The position numbers and the translations under genes were made by a program. A stretch of 64,000 nt of DNA from Streptomyces sp. NBC_00536. Its GTDB lineage: Bacteria; Actinomycetota; Actinomycetes; Streptomycetales; Streptomycetaceae. The notes under the pieces are model-generated. The model saw only the letters and a program-made list of their open reading frames with translations. It had not been told where the DNA came from and did no database searches. Positions 54,120 through 61,552 of the stretch are shown one piece after another. Position 1 is the stretch's first letter. Every line of letters starts with the position of its first letter. The DNA lies in the NCBI RefSeq assembly GCF_036346295.1, contig NZ_CP107819.1:2728001-2792000 (forward strand), in the 5' to 3' direction.

Positions 54120-55469
54120 TTGCGCGTTCTCACTCGAATCTCCGTGGCACGACTTCTAGGTCGATATGACCATGAAATCAACTTCCCGAGCGAAGACGAT
54201 TTCATCATTCTTCACGGCCCGAACGGCGTCGGGAAGACCATGCTACTTGAACTGATCAGGGCGACAGGGTCACCGCTGAGAGTCGGAAGGATTGCCACCC
54301 TTCCGTTCGATTCCGTCACTTTCACTTACTCGGACGGCTGCGTCCTCGAAGTAATAAAGAATGATCCCGCGACACCCGCCCTGTTCGAACCCGAGCCAGA
54401 AGATCAGAGCATCAACATTCGCTTCAGGCTGCAGACACCCGAGCGAAATACCTGGGTGGAGTGGAGTGCAGGGCTGGCCGGAGGAATCGAGAGGGAGGCT
54501 CGACAGCTCTCACGCTACCTACCCGTGGAGCGCCTCGGGCCCGACCTCTGGCACGATCATTCAGCAGATGAGTCTATTAGCTGGTTCGAGGTTTTGGATC
54601 GATACGGCGACCTCCTTCCTCAATCAGTATCGCTCCGAAAAAAGTCCATGCCGACCGAGCTTGCCGAATTCGTGGACCAGCTAAATATTCACCTCATTGA
54701 AACTCAGAGACTTCTCACATTCGAACCACGGCGCCCAGCCCGAACCCCAAGAGAAAGCCTAGGAAAAAGCGATAAGGTAACCGATTTCTCCAACGACCTG
54801 CGTCGGAGACTGGCAGAAGCCTTGGCGGAGAATTCCCGCACCTCACAAGAGCTCGACAGGACGTACCCAAGCAGACTCATTCAGGCAAACACAGAACTTC
54901 CGCCAGAGGATGAGATCAGGAGCCGCTATCGCGAGCAGAACGATCTACGTCGCCGATTGGCTGACGTCTCACTGCTCGACGAAAAGGCTGGAAGCATCCT
55001 TCTTCCTAAGACCTTGGCCGACTGGGAGAAGAAAGTCCTATGGCTATATCTCGAAGACAGCGAGAAGAAGCTGTCCACGTTCAAAGAGCTTCTTGACCGA
55101 CTCAGTCTACTACTAGAGATCATCAATGCCAGGTTCCTGTCGAAGAATCTCAAGATTGACAGAAATAAGGGGATCCAGGTAGTCACTGACGACGGAAGGG
55201 AGCTCGATCCATCCCGCCTCTCATCTGGTGAGCAGCACGAGCTCGTCCTGCTCTATGACCTGCTTTTCTCCGCACCAGCAGGTGGCCTCGTCCTAATCGA
55301 CGAACCAGAAATCTCTCTACATGTCACATGGCAGCAGCGCTTCCTTGAAGATATTCAAAGAATCGCAGAGGTGGTCGGATTTAGGTTCATCGTCGCCACT
55401 CACTCACCGCAAATCGTGGGGAATTGGATCGGGCGCGCCGTAGCCCTCACCCCGGAGAGGGAAGGGTAG
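54120..55469 (+). CDS. ariA: AAA/ABC-type ATPase, candidate PARIS component AriA
   Basis: A 449-residue ABC-class ATPase of the AAA_15/AAA_21 (OLD-like) type. It has Walker A G33-PNGVGK-T40, ABC signature LSSGEQ (~367–372), Walker B LVLIDEPEISLH (D394/E395) and switch His in VATHSPQIV (~428). Between them (~220–350) is a mostly helical, charged arm (DLRRRLAEALAENSR) that may be a coiled coil. In PARIS, AriA is the ATPase scaffold that holds and releases the AriB nuclease when it senses an anti-restriction protein. The start is a TTG at 54120, since a TGA closes the frame just before; AGTAGG precedes it. The gene is strikingly AT-rich for this genome, a sign of transfer. Ten bases separate it from the DUF4435 gene. 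Confidence 0.82.
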   Translation: MRVLTRISVARLLGRYDHEINFPSEDDFIILHGPNGVGKTMLLELIRATGSPLRVGRIATLPFDSVTFTYSDGCVLEVIKNDPATPALFEPEPEDQSINIRFRLQTPERNTWVEWSAGLAGGIEREARQLSRYLPVERLGPDLWHDHSADESISWFEVLDRYGDLLPQSVSLRKKSMPTELAEFVDQLNIHLIETQRLLTFEPRRPARTPRESLGKSDKVTDFSNDLRRRLAEALAENSRTSQELDRTYPSRLIQANTELPPEDEIRSRYREQNDLRRRLADVSLLDEKAGSILLPKTLADWEKKVLWLYLEDSEKKLSTFKELLDRLSLLLEIINARFLSKNLKIDRNKGIQVVTDDGRELDPSRLSSGEQHELVLLYDLLFSAPAGGLVLIDEPEISLHVTWQQRFLEDIQRIAEVVGFRFIVATHSPQIVGNWIGRAVALTPEREG

Positions 55470-55479
55470 GAACAGAAAA

Positions 55480-56340
55480 TTGTTCGACCTGCTGACAGGC
55501 GATGAGCTCTATGCCGAAATGGTCATGCGCAGAACCAATGACGATCGATCCTTCCTCGTCGTTGAAGGGCCAGCAGATCTGGCGGTTTTCGATCGATTTG
55601 TCGACAAAAGTCGATGCCTCATCCTTACCGCTCATGGGAAAAGTCGCGCATTGAATGCTATTAAGGCAGCAAACGACAATTCTTTCCCTGGGGCGCTGGC
55701 AATCCTTGACCGAGATTGGCTCGGCCTCCTCCCACTCGAAGAAGCCCTCGACCGCATCTCGTACACAGATGACTACGACCTTGACGCTTGCGTATTTTAT
55801 TCTGAATCCGTCTGCGAAGGTGTAGCGAGCGCGTTCGCTGATCTTTCGGTTTATGAAGTCGGCAAGAACGGCTGCCGGGAGGTGGATATCCACGACAGGT
55901 GCCAGTCTCTCGCATTTCCCATCGGGCTCTTGAGGTTTATTTCGGCAAGGGATTCACTCGCGCTCGCTTTGCGCGATTTTCCGATCTCGGCGGCCATCGA
56001 TCGAGCCACTCTAAAGATCGACGTATCGAAGATAATAAAGATCGCCTTGAGTAAATCGGATGGCTCGTGTCCACTCACCGAAGATGAAATTCTGCAGATC
56101 TACTTTGCCGAGGTTGAAAAAGTTCGACACCCGAGGCGCTACTGTTCGGGGCACGATCTGGCAAAGGCGTTTGCCTACCTCCTCAAGAGCCATTGGGGAG
56201 CATCCAGCAACGTCGGAGCCGACATCGTAGAGCGCTCGTCACGTGCTGCCATGAGCCTTGAACTACTCAAGAGGCTGGATACACACTCCAATGTGGAACG
56301 AGCGGCGGCATCTCTCGGGGTGCGGGTGTGGAAGGGTTAG
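55480..56340 (+). CDS. ariB: DUF4435 / TOPRIM-like protein, candidate PARIS effector AriB
   Basis: A 286-residue protein. The N-terminal TOPRIM-like motifs are SFLVVEGPADLAVF (E29, D33), a small loop THGKSR-like AHGKSRAL, and AILDRDW (D77, D79), the DUF4435 pattern; DDYDLDACVFYSES follows. The C-terminal ~130 residues are helical. AriB of known PARIS systems is a DUF4435 nuclease freed from AriA to attack host tRNA, stopping phage growth. TTG start at 55480, preceded by TAGGAAC, and AT-rich like its partner. The two form one transcription unit. DUF4435 alone could serve another OLD-like system, but order and sizes fit PARIS best. Confidence 0.8.
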   Translation: MFDLLTGDELYAEMVMRRTNDDRSFLVVEGPADLAVFDRFVDKSRCLILTAHGKSRALNAIKAANDNSFPGALAILDRDWLGLLPLEEALDRISYTDDYDLDACVFYSESVCEGVASAFADLSVYEVGKNGCREVDIHDRCQSLAFPIGLLRFISARDSLALALRDFPISAAIDRATLKIDVSKIIKIALSKSDGSCPLTEDEILQIYFAEVEKVRHPRRYCSGHDLAKAFAYLLKSHWGASSNVGADIVERSSRAAMSLELLKRLDTHSNVERAAASLGVRVWKG

Positions 56341-56476
56341 CCAGCGAATTAAAAAATGCGAGCGAGAGTCTTTTGCACCAGCCCTCGTGCCAACAGCTCG
56401 CTTTGGAAGGCAAGCCGGACCTCACACCAAGCCGAGTGACCTCCGGAACCGTTTGCCAGTGACACACACACGAACA

Positions 56477-56508
56477 GTGAAGCCCCTGGGCTGGGCTGGG
56501 GGCTTCAC
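56477..56508 (-). terminator. Hairpin after the integrase-remnant pseudogene
   Basis: GTGAAGCCCC (56477–56486) pairs with GGGGCTTCAC (56499–56508). It is the diverged counterpart of the terminator at 58,554–58,585 and could also end the ariA–ariB transcript. Confidence 0.7.
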
Positions 56509-56528
56509 AGTCGCCGGGTCTCGTGTGA

Positions 56529-57119
56529 CTAGTCAGAGGGTTCTTCTTCGCGGGCGTAGGGAGCTGATATCGCTAGGCGGCGGCCTCGGCTGGTTGCTAC
56601 GCGGACTGCGTCCCTCAGGGCTCCAGCCAGGTCCGTTGCCAGGAGGCGGAGTTCGTCACCGTCCGCCGCCTCGTCCTGGAGGACCCCAAGGGCATAGTCC
56701 AGGAGTCCGGTCGTGCAGCCGGATCATTCGGAGGCCAGCGGTCTGGGCAACGCGGATGAAGGAGCGGTAGACGTTGCGCGGCTCGACCGGACGGCCAGTG
56801 CGGGTGGTGAGGACATGGCCGCTGTCCGTCCGCTTCTCCCCCGCGCGGGCTCGCTGGCTGCTCTGCTGCATCCGGTGCCAGCGCAGCGATGCGATGCACA
56901 TCGCGGGGATCGTGACCGCTTGGGGTCATCTTCGTAGAGGACACCGTGGCGGCGCTGGGTCTGCCGGCGGACGTAGTGCACGCGCTTATCGAGGTCGAGG
57001 TCCGCCCAGCGGAAGCCGACCAGCTCGCCGCGCCGGAGCCCCATGGTGACGGCGAGCACGAAGGCCGCGTAGAGCAGGTCGGTCCGGACTGCGGCGAGGA
57101 AGTCGAGCGTCTCGGCCAA
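56529..57119 (-). pseudogene. Chimeric pseudogene: tyrosine-integrase fragment joined to a small-protein remnant
   Basis: The minus strand starts as an integrase (FVLAVTMGLRRGELVGFRW, the catalytic Arg box), shifts frame near 56,900 to SGHVLTTRTGRPVEPRNVYR and RLHD of the next box, then breaks off near 56,700. It continues in a third frame with LLDYALGVLQDEAADGDELR and LLATDLAGALRDAVRVATSR, which matches the C-terminal half of the 113-residue protein at 58,612–58,953. The catalytic Tyr is missing. This is a deletion scar from an older element. Confidence 0.8.
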
Positions 57120-57240
57120 GGATCAAAGACTCAGCTCCCGCGACTACGGCCGGGGAGGCTCAACGAGCGATGCCGCGTTGCGCGCGATCACAAGCACGAG
57201 CGGCGCTTCGTTAAACCCAAATCGGCTTGGATCACACTAT
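57120..57240. other. Short gap before the TIGR02391 gene end
   Basis: About 120 bases with no gene. No clear hairpin is seen. Confidence 0.4.
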
Positions 57241-58194
57241 CTAAGGCGCCTTAGACTCGACCCTCGCCCGATCGAGGGCCCTATGCAGGGCACTTGCGAC
57301 CGACAGCCATTCGACTACTTCGTCGGCATTGAAGTTTGGGTCAGAAGGTCTGTGCGCACGAGGATTCCGCGCTGCTCGAAACAACGCCATACCCAAATGC
57401 ATGTAACCATCCTGCTCGCTTATCTCCGACTTTGTGGCGCCGTCATTAATAGCGATCAGTCGACGACTTCCCAGGGTGTTAGTCACCAGGGACGTGCCGT
57501 CGTCGTCTAGTCCGCTTAGATGACGAAGCCTTGCCCCGACACTCTTGCACGCTTCTTCAACCGCCTCGTCACCATGACCACTCGTAAGCCTGGCCAGCGC
57601 CCTGGACCGGACAGCGGAGTGTAGGTGTTGCACGCGTGACTCGACGGCATTGCCAACGGTCACAGAATTCACTTTGGCCGCCTCTGGATACTTAACGACC
57701 TGAAGAATGAACGCCTGAAGATTACGCACGAGTTCTTCACAGACACGCTTAACGGGGCCGGAAGCGAATACCCACGATGTGTCTTTTTGATTCTTAGACA
57801 GGATGATCGACACAATCATTTCCGACTCACCACTGCCACGTTCAATCCGCGAAATGTCCACCTCAGTCACATCGCGACGATCATCACCGAGGTCAATTTG
57901 GGCATCAATAAGCGAGCCGTAACTTCCGCGAAGATTACGTGCACCCTTAACCGCGATTTCGGTCTCTACGCCAGGCCACTGATCAGTCAGCCGTTCCGCC
58001 TCGCGAATAATCTCTTCAATTAGTTCCCAGTCCTGATGATGCCCGTGGGGAATCAATGCATTGGCGGAGAAATGTCGCGTCGCCACTTCACTAGCCACCT
58101 TACTAATGGAGGTCGGCTCAGCAGCAAGCTGATCCGCCGTAAATTGCTTGAACAGGACTTCCGGGTCAGCGAACTGACGCCCAATCAGTCGCAT
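57241..58194 (-). CDS. TIGR02391 (Ymh-like) protein
   Basis: A 317-residue protein. The C-terminal ~125 residues carry the TIGR02391 signature: HSAVRSRALARLTSGHGDEA, EEACKSVGARLRHLSGLDDDG, LGMALFRAARNPRAHR and WLSVASALHRALDRA. The N-terminal ~190 residues are unlike anything I know and contain a beta-rich stretch (DVTEVDISRIERGSGESEMI). TIGR02391 proteins recur in mobile and defence regions; their activity is unknown. The ATG at 58194 has GAGG 7 bases upstream; the longer open frame has no better start. AT-rich and foreign-looking like the PARIS-like pair. Confidence 0.75.
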   Translation of the reverse strand: MRLIGRQFADPEVLFKQFTADQLAAEPTSISKVASEVATRHFSANALIPHGHHQDWELIEEIIREAERLTDQWPGVETEIAVKGARNLRGSYGSLIDAQIDLGDDRRDVTEVDISRIERGSGESEMIVSIILSKNQKDTSWVFASGPVKRVCEELVRNLQAFILQVVKYPEAAKVNSVTVGNAVESRVQHLHSAVRSRALARLTSGHGDEAVEEACKSVGARLRHLSGLDDDGTSLVTNTLGSRRLIAINDGATKSEISEQDGYMHLGMALFRAARNPRAHRPSDPNFNADEVVEWLSVASALHRALDRARVESKAP

Positions 58195-58611
58195 ACACAG
58201 CCTCAGACAGTGCAACGCTTCACCTCGCGTCAGGTGACGGCCCTCGAACCCAGTTCTGCACGATTGATCGCCCGAGCAGGGACCCACCCATATGCGCCCT
58301 CCACGGACAGGGTTGGGCCGGGGCACTCGGCAGTGACCGCCGGGGCACGGATGGGCGCGGAGCCTGGCCTCTGTTGCGATGCACGCATGTGCTGGAAGGC
58401 TGGACTGTGCGCCGGCGCACAGTGCTGCGGCAGCTGCGGTCTATTCGTGGACCGGCGGAACGACAGAGGGCATCCATAGGGCCTTGACCTGCTGAAACGC
58501 GTGAGACGCACGGGGCCTCCGGAGCCGTGTGCCAGTCCTGGTAGTGGCGGCAAGGCGAAGCCCCAGACGAATCTGGGGCTTCGCCGTCGCTGATGAGTGG
58601 GGCGCGGTGTC
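58195..58611. other. Intergenic region with terminator and duplicated sequence
   Basis: No gene seen. The right part (from ~58,515) repeats, with divergence, the sequence at ~56,440–56,530, including the hairpin. Confidence 0.5.
58554..58585 (-). terminator. Terminator of the small-protein operon
   Basis: A 14-bp perfect stem (58554–58567 with 58572–58585) with loop CGAA, 26 bases past the last stop codon. Confidence 0.88.
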
Positions 58612-58953
58612 CTAGACAGATGGCGACGGGCTATTGGAGTCGCCGCGCCCCTCGTGCGGCGAGTGGGCTTGCGTTGGTAGGCGGTGGCCGCGGCTGGCTG
58701 CCACTCGGACCGCATCTCGCAAGGCTTCGGTCAGGTCTGTTGCCAGGAAGCGCAGTTCGTCCGGGTCCGCCTTCTCGTCTGCGAGTAGATCGAGCGCCTG
58801 GTCCAGGAGGTCGAGCCCTCGGTCCAGTTGTAATGCTTCGGTGTTGTCAGCCAGGCGGGACAGATAGCTGTCGTTGGCGCCAGCGCTCAGGAAGCAGGGT
58901 TTGTCGTCGGGGCCCGACCATGGGAGGAGTCTCAGTTCGTCGCGAGACGTCAT
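58612..58953 (-). CDS. Small acidic protein of the AICE, unknown function
   Basis: A 113-residue protein. Residues ~25–85 look like a helical bundle (SRLADNTEALQLDRGLDLLD, DELRFLATDLTEALRDAVR). The ATG overlaps the GntR stop (ATGA), so it is coupled to that regulator. A diverged copy of its C-terminal half survives in the pseudogene at 56,529–56,700. No motif reveals a function; perhaps an accessory to the regulator. Confidence 0.75.
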   Translation of the reverse strand: MTSRDELRLLPWSGPDDKPCFLSAGANDSYLSRLADNTEALQLDRGLDLLDQALDLLADEKADPDELRFLATDLTEALRDAVRVAASRGHRLPTQAHSPHEGRGDSNSPSPSV

Positions 58954-59693
58954 TTGTTCGAGTTCCCCTCTTCTGGCGCGTGGCGGGTAGCGAAGAGGGC
59001 GTCGGATCGGTCTCCTGGGAGGACCAGGATGGCTGCTTCGACCACGCGGCCGATGACGTCGGTTGCCACGCGTGTGATCACGAGGATTGCCAAGGATTGG
59101 CTAATCCGAAGGACCGCTGCTTCTTCCGGGGTCGGGAGGCGGGCGTTGATCCTCTCCTGCACCTCAGCCAGGGGTGGGCGCAACGAGGCCAGCGTCGCCG
59201 TTACCACGGAGCATGATGGCGGGTCGGGGATGACGGCCGGCGCCAGGTCGCGAGGAACGTAGACGCGGGTCAGGCTATGCGGCGTCGTTCCGTCGTGGCA
59301 GAGGTGGAGGAATTCCGTCAGGGGGCTGCGGGGTGCGACCTTGAGCAGGGTTGCCAGGGGGCCTTGAGCTCGAAGATTGGTGGTGCTGACGCTGACGCTT
59401 AGGACCCCGTCGGGTGCGAGCTGTACGGCTCGGGTGTGTCCACCGCCGAGGTACGTGATTTTGTGGAGGGGGTGGCGGATGAAGTTGCCGCTGCCGTGGA
59501 TCTTCTCGATGAGGCCTTCGCCCTGGAGGAGCGCGAGGGCGTTCCGCAGTGTCGGCGTGCTGACCTTGTAGCGGGCCGCCAGTTGAGCCTCGGAGGGGAG
59601 GCGTTCGCCAACTCTCAGGCGCCCCGTCGAGATCTGGTTGCGGAGGTCTTCGGCAATGGCGTGCCGGCGAGAAGGGGCGGGGTGGGTCACCAC
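58950..59693 (-). CDS. GntR-family regulator with UTRA domain
   Basis: A 247-residue regulator. The winged helix is at ~8–75 (HAIAEDLRNQISTGRLRVGE, LPSEAQLAARYKVSTPTLRN, GLIEKIHGSGNFI), followed by a UTRA-type effector domain. The GTG at 59693 has GGAG 5 bases upstream. Its start lies 6 bases inside the end of the 74-residue gene before it, so the small genes upstream, this gene and the 113-residue gene form one operon. It is one of three GntR proteins in this element; its ligand is unknown. Confidence 0.85.
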   Translation of the reverse strand: MVTHPAPSRRHAIAEDLRNQISTGRLRVGERLPSEAQLAARYKVSTPTLRNALALLQGEGLIEKIHGSGNFIRHPLHKITYLGGGHTRAVQLAPDGVLSVSVSTTNLRAQGPLATLLKVAPRSPLTEFLHLCHDGTTPHSLTRVYVPRDLAPAVIPDPPSCSVVTATLASLRPPLAEVQERINARLPTPEEAAVLRISQSLAILVITRVATDVIGRVVEAAILVLPGDRSDALFATRHAPEEGNSNK

Positions 59694-59911
59694 TGGCTCC
59701 GCATCCGGAGAGCGACGAGGCGCGTTCGGGAGTGCATGGTCAGTTGCTCGCCCGTCTCGAAGCACAGTTTCTTTGCGCTGGCGGGAAGTTGAATTAGGTC
59801 AATGACCCGGCACGGCTGGCCGCCGACCTGGATGACGTCGCCGCGCTGCACGCTGGTCGACGTGATCTCTACTCTCGTCGCGATGGGGCCGCTCGGCTTC
59901 CATCCGCTCAC
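59687..59911 (-). CDS. Small AICE protein, unknown function
   Basis: A 74-residue basic protein containing TRVEITSTSVQRGDVIQVGG, followed by DLIQLPASAKKLCFETGEQL and TMHSRTRLVALR. It looks like a small beta-barrel; similar short proteins accompany GntR genes in Streptomyces. The GTG at 59911 overlaps the stop of the 81-residue gene upstream (GTGA), and its own end overlaps the GntR start, supporting tight coupling. Confidence 0.72.
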   Translation of the reverse strand: MSGWKPSGPIATRVEITSTSVQRGDVIQVGGQPCRVIDLIQLPASAKKLCFETGEQLTMHSRTRLVALRMRSQW

Positions 59912-60153
59912 GGGGTCACCCGATCCGGGTCCGGCCGGTCGGCCGTTGTGTGGCACGAGCAGTCGCACGCCTCGTAGATCACGGGCACACCTACCGGCGC
60001 TGTGGCAGGGGACGACTGGGTGCAGTCGTAGTGTGTGCCGATCGCGCACGAGGTCGACCGGTACGCGATGACCCTCGCGTGCGTGGCATAGGAGAGTGCA
60101 GGGAGTTGCAGCCCACTGGTGCGAGCGGTGGTGGGGCCCATACGGTTGTGCAC
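59908..60153 (-). CDS. Small Cys/His-rich AICE protein
   Basis: An 81-residue protein with LQLPALSYATHARVIAYRST and a possible zinc site made of C50, H56, C59 and the C-terminal CDCSCH. The GTG at 60153 has AGGAG 9 bases upstream. It is coupled to the next gene by GTGA. No assigned function; the metal-binding pattern suggests a regulatory or nucleic-acid-binding protein (inference). Confidence 0.68.
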   Translation of the reverse strand: MHNRMGPTTARTSGLQLPALSYATHARVIAYRSTSCAIGTHYDCTQSSPATAPVGVPVIYEACDCSCHTTADRPDPDRVTP

Positions 60154-60165
60154 GCTGATCAGCTC

Positions 60166-60444
60166 CTATCGCTGATGGCCAGGTCCCCGGACGTCGCCCG
60201 TCGCGGGGACCGTTCTCTGTACGGCGGCCCAGAGGGTGCGGCCGGTCAAACTGCTGGCGAGGAGCCCGAATCGGTCGGCTTCCGCCACCACTTCCAAGAC
60301 CTCCTGCCATGCTTCGGCGGGGAGCGCTTCCGGTACCTCCGCTTCGATCGACGTGTATCGGGCGTGCTCCTCCACACGCGTGACCAGCCCCAAGGCGGAC
60401 AGCCGGGCGGCGATGCCCTCGGCCCGTGTTTCCGATGCGGGCAC
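60166..60444 (-). CDS. Small AICE protein, unknown function
   Basis: A 92-residue protein, mostly helical and acidic (AEGIAARLSALGLVTRVEEH, EALPAEAWQEVLEVVAEADR). GTG start at 60444. First gene of the leftward small-protein operon and divergent from the GntR gene at 60,524, so both share the palindrome-bearing region at 60,484–60,514. Confidence 0.65.
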   Translation of the reverse strand: MPASETRAEGIAARLSALGLVTRVEEHARYTSIEAEVPEALPAEAWQEVLEVVAEADRFGLLASSLTGRTLWAAVQRTVPATGDVRGPGHQR

Positions 60445-60483
60445 AGGGAGGCCTCCGTCGCCGGGTGATCACGTTGAGTGAAG

Positions 60484-60517
60484 CTAGTTAACTAGATTAG
60501 AGCTAGTGGACTAGATT
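60484..60517 (+). promoter_or_regulatory. Probable leaderless promoter covered by two CTAGT palindromes
   Basis: CTAGTTAACTAG (60484–60495) and CTAGTGGACTAG (60503–60514) are 19 bases apart. TTAACT (60488–60493) and TAGATT (60512–60517) fit −35 and −10 boxes with an 18-base spacer, putting transcription start at about the ATG (60524). No ribosome site precedes that ATG. Confidence 0.65.
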
Positions 60518-60523
60518 TTCTAC

Positions 60524-61279
60524 ATGCCTGAGCAGCCGCCTTATCTCCGCGTCGCCGACGTCCTGCGGCAGCGGATCGCGGAGCATGTGTGGACGGCCGG
60601 AGATCGGCTCCCCTCCCGCGCCCAGCTCGCCGAGGAGTGCGGCGTCGGCGAGAACGTGGTTCGGCGGGCGCAGGAGCTGCTGATCTCCCAAGGGCTGCTG
60701 GAGGGGCGCGCAGGCTCGGGGACGTACGTCGCCGAGGCTCGGCGACGCGTGCGGGTGGTCCGCTCCTCGGCGCGCGAGCAGCTGGGCGGTTCGCCGTTCC
60801 GGGCGGACATGCAGGCCTTGGGCAAGCAGGGCGACTGGGAAAGCCGGACCGAAGCGAAGGTGCCAGCCCCGGCCGAGATCGCGGCTCGGCTCGGGATCGC
60901 CGAGGGCGACCTGTGCGTGCGTACGGTTTATGAGTTCCTCGCCGATGGGCGGCCGGTGCAGCTGTCGACGAGTTGGGAGCCGTACGAGCTGACCTCGGGC
61001 ACGCTCGTCGTCCTGCCGGAGGGTGGGCCGCACGCCGGTGTTGGCGTCGTGAACCGGATGGCCGCGATCGGAATCACGGTCACCCATGCCGTGGAACAGC
61101 CGGAGCCGCGGCAGGCGAGCGCCGAGGATGCCTCGCTCCTGGGGATCCAGAAGGCGGCTCTCGTCACGCACATCCGGCGGACGTACTACAGCGACCAGGG
61201 GCGGCCCGTGGAGACGGCGGACATCGTCATCCCCGCCGCACTGTGCGAGATCGTCTACGAGATCCCTGTCGGTCGCTAA
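60524..61279 (+). CDS. GntR-family regulator
   Basis: A 251-residue regulator with a winged helix at ~7–70 (YLRVADVLRQRIAEHVWTAG, LPSRAQLAEECGVGENVVRR, GLLEGRAGSGTYV) and a UTRA-like domain (~90–250). ATG at 60524 without a ribosome site, so probably translated from a leaderless mRNA. The palindromes at its promoter suggest autorepression and control of the divergent small-protein operon. A deleted copy of this gene survives outside attR at ~62,270–62,345. Confidence 0.88.
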   Translation: MPEQPPYLRVADVLRQRIAEHVWTAGDRLPSRAQLAEECGVGENVVRRAQELLISQGLLEGRAGSGTYVAEARRRVRVVRSSAREQLGGSPFRADMQALGKQGDWESRTEAKVPAPAEIAARLGIAEGDLCVRTVYEFLADGRPVQLSTSWEPYELTSGTLVVLPEGGPHAGVGVVNRMAAIGITVTHAVEQPEPRQASAEDASLLGIQKAALVTHIRRTYYSDQGRPVETADIVIPAALCEIVYEIPVGR

Positions 61280-61329
61280 CGCGAGAGACCGAGGCGGCCG
61301 CTTGGTCGACCGCAGGTTAGCTTGGCCGT

Positions 61330-61536
61330 ATGGATGAACCGGTGATCAAGGTGCAGAGCTCAGTTGGCGAGGCCCTCATAACGGCCAACGCGGAGGGACT
61401 TCGCCTCCTCGCGGAGCGACTGTTGGAACTTGCCAACCCTGACCTGCGGAACGGGTACCACCTTCACCTTGATGCGGGCGTTGACCTTGAGGACGGCTCG
61501 TCCGGCCTCGTTCTGGAGCGTGACGACTCGCTCTAG
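61330..61536 (+). CDS. Imm32-like small protein
   Basis: A 68-residue protein: VIKVQSSVGEALITANAEGL, LLAERLLELANPDL, YHLHLDAGVDLEDGSSGLVL. This pattern (short strand, helix, then HLD…LEDGS) resembles the Imm32 immunity family, which often occurs in actinobacteria without an obvious toxin. The ATG at 61330 follows the GntR gene by 50 bases. No toxin gene is adjacent. The assignment is from pattern memory and moderate. Confidence 0.55.
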   Translation: MDEPVIKVQSSVGEALITANAEGLRLLAERLLELANPDLRNGYHLHLDAGVDLEDGSSGLVLERDDSL

Positions 61537-61552
61537 GCGCGCACTCACGTGC

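Noticed and set aside
54120..56340. Gabija or Septu as identity of the ATPase/TOPRIM pair
   Set aside because: Gabija needs an OLD-type ATPase with its own TOPRIM domain plus a UvrD-like helicase, and Septu pairs an ATPase with an HNH nuclease. Neither partner is present, and the second protein looks like DUF4435.
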